A stretch of 64,000 bases of DNA from Channallabes apus (Eukaryota; Chordata; Actinopteri; Siluriformes; Clariidae). Of this stretch, positions 58,030-64,000 are shown piece after piece (position 1 is the stretch's first letter; every line of letters begins with the position of its first letter). The notes under the pieces are model-generated. The model did not search any database and was not told the DNA's origin. It worked only from the letters and a program-made list of their open reading frames with translations. The stretch spans positions 2,089,114 to 2,153,113 of the forward strand of contig CM060127.1 in assembly GCA_030522415.1 (NCBI GenBank), in the 5' to 3' direction. The translations under genes and the position numbers were made by a program.

Positions 58030-61000
58030 ATTGATCCGGGGAGGAGGAGCTGGGGGGTGGGTGGAATCATGGGTGAGGTGATGAAGGGCTTGAACTGGGA
58101 CAGGTGGAATACTGGATGGATCCGGAGCGCCGCAGGCAGCTGGAGCCGGTAGGTGACAGGGTTAATCCTGTGGGTGATGCGGTATGGTCCGATGAATCTG
58201 GGTGAGAGTTTTCTTTATTCGGTGTGAAGGTGGAGGTTTTTAGTAGAAAGCCATACCTTGTCACCTACATGGTACAATCGTCCCGGAGGATGTCGACGGC
58301 GGTGTTGGTGGGTGTAGCGGGCGTTGGCGCGTTGGATGGCCCGGTTGGTTGTAATCCATAGCCGCCGACATCTGCGGACCAACTGTTGGGCGGACGGTAC
58401 ATCAACCTCCGGTTCTGGGTGGTTGAACATCGAAGGTTGGAAACCGTAACATACCTCAAATGGGCTTAGGTTGGTGGCAGAGGAGGTGTGGAGGTTGTGT
58501 GACAGTTCAGCCCAGATGAGATAGTGCGCCCAGGAGCGCTGACGATCTGCTATGAAACACCTTAGGTAGCGCTCCAGCTGTTGGTTGGTCCGCTCCGTCT
58601 GAGCGTTAGTCTGTGGGTGGTATCCAGATGATAGACTGCAGGTGGAGTCGATCAGATGGCAGAAGGCTTTCCAGAACCGGGCTGTGAACTGGGGCCCTCT
58701 GTCCGAGACGATGTCCTTGGGGAACCCATGCAGACGGACTACGTGCTCTAAAATTAGCTCTGCTGTTTGTTTGGTTGACGGGAGTCCGGCGAGAGCCACC
58801 AGATGCACGGCTTTAGAGAACCGGTCGACGATGGTGAGAATGGTGTCCTTTCCTTCGGAGGCCGGCAGGCCCGTGATGAAGTCGACGGCAATGTGCGTCC
58901 AGGGCCGTCGAGGAACTGGGAGTGGCTGCAGTTCACCTGGGGTTGGTTCATTGGTGTTTTTGGCCCTGGCGCACACTGGGCATGCCTGAACAAACTCTTG
59001 GACGTCCTTCGTGAGGGATGGCCACCAGAAATCCCGCTGGAGGTCCGTCGTGTGCCCGGATGTCCCGAGATGGGTGAGGAATGACCCCACTGCAGGACTT
59101 CAGATCGCATCCTCTCGGGCACAAAGAGTCGTCCAGGTGGCACACCTGACGGTTCGGTCTCTGTAGCCTGTGTCTGGCGAACTCTCGTTTCCAGGTCTAG
59201 TTGGAGTGGGGCGATGATCCTGGAAGAGGGAAGGACAGGCGCGGGGTCCGCCCGGGGAATGTCCACCTCCAGCTGTCGGGAGAGAGCATACGCTTTTGTG
59301 TTCTTGGAGCCCGGGCGGTATGAGAGGTGGAAATCGTAGTTTTCAAAAAATAATGCCCACCGCGCCTGTCGTGGGTTTAACTGTTTTAAGTTTTTGATGG
59401 TGATGAGGTTTTGGTGGTCCGTCCAGACTATGAATGGCTCACTGGCGCCCTGGAGCCAGTGACGCCACTCCTCCAGAGCCCACTTTATGGCCAGCAGCTC
59501 GCGGTCCCCTACCCCGTATCGCTGCTGAGTGGAGTAAAATTTTCTGGAGAAGAAACTACATGGGTGTAGTTTCTGATCTGGACCTCGTTGTGAGAGGATA
59601 GCTCCAGCGCCCACATCTGAAGCATCCACCTCCACAACGAATGATTTAATGACGTCTGGGTGGAGGAGAATCGGTGCCGTGGTGAAGCGGTGACAAAGTG
59701 ACTTAAAAGCGGAGACAGCTGCAGGGTTGAGGTGAAAAGGGAGAGGTGAGGGACGGGTCAGAGCGGTTAGGGGGCGGCAACTGTACTGTAGCCCCGGATA
59801 AAGCGACGATAGAAATTCGCAAACCCGAGAAACCGTTGAAGCTGCTTGAGGGTCTTGGGTAGGGGCCAATGACGCACAACTTCTAGCTTCTGCGGGTCCA
59901 TGGCCACACCCTGGGGCGAGAAGACAAAACCCAGGAACGTCGTGGAGCGCTCGTGAAAAGCACACTTTTCCAACTTACAGTACAGTTGGTGGGCGAGTAA
60001 TCTCTTCAGAACCGCCCTGACGTGCTGGGTATGTTCTTCCATGGTGCGTGAATAGATGAGGATGTCGTCCAGGTAAGCGAATGCCCACCGACCGAGCATG
60101 TCGCGAAGGATGTCATTAATGAGGTGTTGGAATGCGGCGGGGGCATTGCACAGTCCAAATGGGATGACGAGATTCTCATAGTGCCCAGTAGGGGTGATGA
60201 AGGCCGTCTTCCACTCATCGCCCTCTCTGATGCGCACCAAGTTGTAGGCGCTCCGAAGGTCCAACTTGGTAAAGATGGTGGCGCCAGAGAGGGCGTCCAG
60301 GGCTGAGTTGGTAAGAGGCAATGGGTGTCGGTTTTTGATAGTTATATTGTTTAGCCCCCGATAGTCGACACAGGGGCGAAGTTCACCACCCCGCTTCTTC
60401 ACGAAGAAGAACCCCGCGGCGGCAGGTGAGGAGGAGGGCCTGATGGTGCCTTGGCGAAGGGCGTTGGTCACATACTCCTCCATGACCTGCGTCTCTATTG
60501 GTGTAAGCGAGTAGAGGTGGCCGCGGGGTGGGACTGTACCGGGTTGGAGGTCAATGGCGAGGTCGTAGGGACGATGCGGAGGAAGATGTGTAGCTCGTCG
60601 CTTGCAAAAGACCTCCGCCAGGTCCCGATACGGCTCTGGGATGGCGTTGGTGTCGACGTCGGGGGCCTCGGACTCCCTAGAGCACGTCCCAGCCGCTGCC
60701 CGTAGGCATAGTTCAGTGCAGGTCGCGCCCCATTGGAGGATCCGGTTCTGGGTCCAGGAGATGAGGGGGTCGTGTTGTAACAGCCAGGGATGTCCAAGGA
60801 TGATGGGAGGTGACGAGACGGAGGTGACGAGACGGAGGTGACGTAAAAGTGAAGCTGTTCTTGATGTTGATTAATCGAGACAGTGATGGGTTCTGTTTGG
60901 GTGGTGATTGGGCTGGTGGATAGGGGGCGACCGTCAACAGATGTGATTTGAACGGGCTGGGATAACGCCTCGAGTTTTACCCCCAGTCTTTTGGCATATG

Positions 61001-62296
61001 AGGAGTCAATGAAGTTACCTGCTGCCCCGGAGTCGATGAACGCAGCACTTCGGACTCGTTTGTGGCCAACCTGGAGGTGTACCTGAACCGTGAGACGGGA
61101 GGAGTTGGTGGTGATGGCGGAGAGACGGAGGTGACCCAGCGAGTGTCTCTCCCTTCTCACCGGGCCTGTGCGTTTCCCGGTCTGAGAGGACAGGCTGCCC
61201 GGTGATGTGTGGCTGACCCACATTATTATTATTATTATTTATTTATTTTTTATTTTTGTTAAATTTCTTTCATTTTTGTGAAGCTGCTTTGAGACAATGA
61301 CCATTGTTAAAAGCGCTATATAAATAAAATTGAATTGAATTGAATTGAATTGACCCGCAATAGGCGCAGAGTCCTTCGCGGAAGCGTCTCTCCCGTTCTG
61401 CAGTGGTCAAGGAGGCGCGTCCTAATTGCATGGGTTCCCCGGCTCCTGTGTCAACCACGGCAGGAGGTGGAGAACCGACATGTCCAGGGGTGGAGTAGGT
61501 GATGGAGTCTGCGGGTCGTGGGGTGGTGACGGTGAAGGTGGGTGCAGGCGGCAGGGTGCGAGGGGCTGGCCTCGGGCGAGAGAGAAGGCGCTGATCGATC
61601 CGGAGAGCGAGTTGGATCAGGCCCTCCAAGGTCGCAGGAAGCTCTAGCCCGACTAGTTCATCCTTGATTCGAGACGCCAGGCCCTCATAGTAGGACGTCC
61701 GGAGCGCTGCATCGCCCCATGTGGTCTGTACGGCGAGGGTACGAAACTCCGCTGTGTAGCGGCTCATGGGCGATCCTCCCTGCCTCAGGTGGTAGAGTCT
61801 GGTGTCGGTCTCCACCTCGCCCGCTGGGTGCTCGAAGGTGAGTCGAAGTTGGTGGGTGAACTCATTGTATGAGTGGGCGGTGTCCGTGTCTGCTTGGAGA
61901 ACTGCCGTGGCCCACTCAGCTGCCTGCCCTTTAAGCAACGAGACGAGAAGAGCAATGCGGAGGCGATCGGTGGAGTACTTGGTGGCATTGAACTCAAACA
62001 CCAGATCGAGAGCTGTCAGAAATACACTGCACTTCCCATCTGTGCCGTTCCACTTCTATGGTAGAGAAAGAAAAACATCAGAAGGGGGGGGGGGGGTGAT
62101 GATGCGGCGCCGCGGCCTCCGCAGCGTGCGATCGAGCAGTGACGCCATCAACAGCCACGCGGAGATCCGCATTCTCCCGCCGGAGCTCAGCGACCTCGCG
62201 GCGGAAAGAAGCGAGATCCCCGGTTAGCTGATTGATTAGCGCGGCATGCTGATCCACAACGTCGCAAAGGCTCGCATAATCCGCTGGGTTTACTAG
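58030..62296 (-). pseudogene. Second Gypsy chromovirus-type Gag-Pol, broken, no LTRs
   Basis: On the minus strand: Gag start region (about 62290-62090, NPADYASLCDVVDQHAALIN, with its start codon changed), Gag body (62001-61354, YSTDRLRIALLVSLLKGQAA), half a zinc knuckle, a LINE-tail insertion, protease (FIDSGAAGNFID, about 61040), reverse transcriptase (60483-59767, [11 protein letters not shown]), RNase H (VEVDASDVGAGAIL), and integrase (59090-58215, [16 protein letters not shown]). Breaks: poly-C near 62081-62094, the insertion at 61225-61353, a 14-bp tandem duplication at 60811-60838, a one-base frame change near 59773 and another near 59075. It is related to the provirus at 43040-47894 but clearly a different lineage. 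Neither LTR nor chromodomain was found. Confidence 0.88.
61225..61353 (+). mobile_element. L2 LINE 3' tail inserted in the Gypsy zinc knuckle
   Basis: The block includes GTGAAGCTGCTTTGAGACAA and AAAAGCGCTATATAAATAAA and ends in four ATTGA/TTGAA units: the standard L2 3' end in plus orientation. TGACCC stands before it (61213-61218) and directly after the tail (about 61351-61356), a likely target duplication. It is a 5'-truncated insertion of about 130 bp. Confidence 0.85.
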
Positions 62297-62611
62297 GACA
62301 ACGACCCTAATGAGCTACAGTAGAAGAATCTAAAGCAGATGATTTGTTGCCTTTTTGCCTCCAACTGTACATAACTCCATATATGTGGCATAATGTTGGT
62401 GTCTTCAGTGTTTTTATACCATAATTTTAAAATGATAATAAAGAACCCTCACCTGAGTTGTCCACATGTCCACAGTATTGACTGGTGCTGGACATCCAGT
62501 ATTAGTTTCCATTTCTTTTTCTACATGTTGTTTCTACATGAGTTTGTCCTCACCACCTGCTGAACTCGGATCAAAATCTGAAACTGAATTCTGTATTTAC
62601 TTGATAAACCA

Positions 62612-62746
62612 TTCTTTCATTCATTCATTCATTTTCTATACCGCTTAATCCTGTGTTCAGGGTCGCGGGGGACCTGGAGCCTATCCCAGGAGACTTCAGG
62701 CACTAGGCGGGGTACACCCTGGACAGGGTGCCAATCCATCGCAGGG

Positions 62747-62777
<31 letters not shown>

Positions 62778-63001
62778 ACCCAATCACACACAACGGGCAA
62801 TTTAGCAACGCCAATTAGCCTAACCTGCATATCTTTGGACTGACGGAGTAAACCGGAGTACCCGGAGGAAACCCACCAAGCACGGGGAGAACATGCAAAC
62901 TCCATGCACACAGAGACGGGAATCGAGCCTGGCCGGGGAATCGAACCCAGACCCTGGAGGTGCAAGGCGACAGTGCTAACCACTACACCACCGTGCCGCC
63001 A
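62612..63001 (-). mobile_element. tRNA-derived SINE, minus orientation
   Basis: Nearly the same as 49447-49826: ATTC tail repeats (62612-62632), GGTCGCGGGGGACCTGGAGC, a CA microsatellite inside (62749-62771) and the tRNA-like head at 62935-63000. Confidence 0.82.
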
Positions 63002-64000
63002 TCTTGCTAAACCAATAAAATTCTAATGCATGTTGTGATATACAGTGTGATATATACAGTGTGATACTGTGTATTATTTTATTCATCTTTATTTCCTTTA
63101 TTCCCAGTTTGTGCAGCTCTTGAATTCTCCTGCGCTGTTTTTAAGTGCGAGAGTTTAAGAATTCTGTTCCACAGAGCTTCACGTGGGTCAGATATTTCGC
63201 TCGGGGTGACGTGTTCCTGTTTATCTTCATCCTCTGCGTTTGTCTGGACAGCATCGGTTGTCAGTGTGAGAAACTCATCTCAGTGTTGTGGAGAAATCCA
63301 CAAACATCCAGCATGTGGATTCATGTCCACGTGTGTTACCATGAGGTGATCGTTTCATTCTGATGAGGAAATAAGCTGGGTGCAGGGAGAGGGGGGGGGG
63401 AGGGTTGGGGGGGGGGGGACTCAGTCTGAATGTTTACTGCTACACGTGTTAATAAATGTCCGTGTCCATGACCTTGCCTCAGGAAAGGAACGCATTCGGT
63501 ACTCGCAGACCACGCTGACTTAAATTCCTGAGAATTTGGATGTGAGAAGATTTGGTTTTCATTTCCTCCTGTGCTTTTACACGGTCCTGGGTGGGAGCGA
63601 GGGGGACGCACAGCTCTCTGCATCTCGGGTCGAGTCTGGACTCTGCTTTCTCAGTCCATGCATCATCTGTCTGACTTCACGCTGCAGGTGGAGGTGATGA
63701 TGTTGTCACCCTGTCACATGCATGATGCAGATTAATATTAATTCTTGCAAATCTTTGGATAATTGCAATCCAGAAAAATTCAGTAAGGTCTTTAAAAAAA
63801 AGAAGAAAACATCCCCGATGTTTTTCTAAGTGCATGTCACACTATAAACCTCCTCCCCGACACTTTTATACACAGTGCTTCTAAGTGAATGTTTGCTTTG
63901 GATCTCTAACGAGTAACGTTTCCTCATTCTTCACATCTTTTATAAAACCACAAAACGAGTAACCTTGTCTGTAATGCGCAGACTGCTGGTTCTGGATCAG
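63002..64000. other. Unassigned window end
   Basis: A G-rich run lies at 63391-63418. Acceptor-like TTATTCCCAG near 63098-63107 precedes only a short frame. No domain was recognised on either strand. Confidence 0.4.

Noticed and set aside
62935..63001. Second tRNA-like head, also at 49760-49826
   Set aside because: Part of the long SINE family found three times in this window.
63336..63623. 95-codon minus-strand ORF rich in proline
   Set aside because: Produced by a G-rich run on the plus strand; no coding signal.

Overview
The window is animal, almost certainly teleost fish, DNA. Two multi-exon vertebrate genes with GT-AG introns and CpG-rich first exons sit in a matrix of fish-type mobile elements: Tc1/mariner, hAT, L2/CR1-clade LINEs, Ty3/Gypsy chromoviruses and tRNA-derived SINEs. 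Microsatellites are dense. Nothing bacterial, no operon and no CRISPR was seen. A catfish-like genome is a guess from the style of the repeats.

Host genes. nfe2l3 (16032-21233, +) encodes a CNC-bZIP transcription factor with an N-terminal membrane anchor, a DSGLS motif and the CNC/bZIP block, in four coding exons. cbx3 (28588-31325, +, untranslated first exon near 27300-27383) encodes HP1-gamma, with a chromodomain, hinge and chromoshadow domain. Mammals also have the pair NFE2L3/CBX3, with HNRNPA2B1 between them; here that space (21.2-27.3 kb) holds only transposon remains. Three damaged exons of an asteroid-homolog-1-like gene lie at 39447-40331 (+).

Layout. 1-3.6 kb: degenerate CR1/L2-clade LINE (+). 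3.6-6.07 kb: old, mostly unclassified sequence with a worn L2 3' UTR. 6.07-10.99 kb: near-intact L2 LINE (-), an SGNH-hydrolase ORF1 and an endonuclease/reverse transcriptase ORF2 separated by one in-frame UGA. 11-15.5 kb: MITEs, Tc1 remnants and low-complexity DNA. 15.6-23 kb: nfe2l3 and a decayed Tc1. 23.68-26.15 kb: hAT element with a perfect 8-bp target duplication, holding a SINE and a 240-bp palindrome. 26.4-31.7 kb: mariner and Tc1 fragments and cbx3. 32.85-38.6 kb: three Tc1-like elements and a MITE, one Tc1 carrying a LINE-tailed retroposon with a 137-codon membrane-protein ORF. 38.6-40.6 kb: a possible LTR-element fragment and the aste1-like exons. 40.56-42.59 kb: a DNA element with tandem-repeat arms in inverted orientation. 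42.17-49.27 kb: a Gypsy chromovirus whose flank and LTR occur twice, as if a proviral allele and a solo-LTR allele were joined end to end. 49.4-58 kb: SINEs, an L2 3' UTR, MITEs and a mariner fragment. 58-62.3 kb: a second, broken Gypsy element without LTRs, its Gag zinc knuckle split by a LINE tail. 62.6-64 kb: a SINE and unassigned DNA.

The host genes are independent nuclear regulators: a stress or proteasome-type transcription factor and a heterochromatin reader. Most other coding-looking sequence belongs to mobile elements. The most noteworthy observations are the L2 ORF1-UGA-ORF2 frame, the Gypsy/solo-LTR duplication, the inverted-satellite transposon and the retroposon with a membrane-protein ORF. 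All identifications come from reading the sequence and recalling families; no database search was made.
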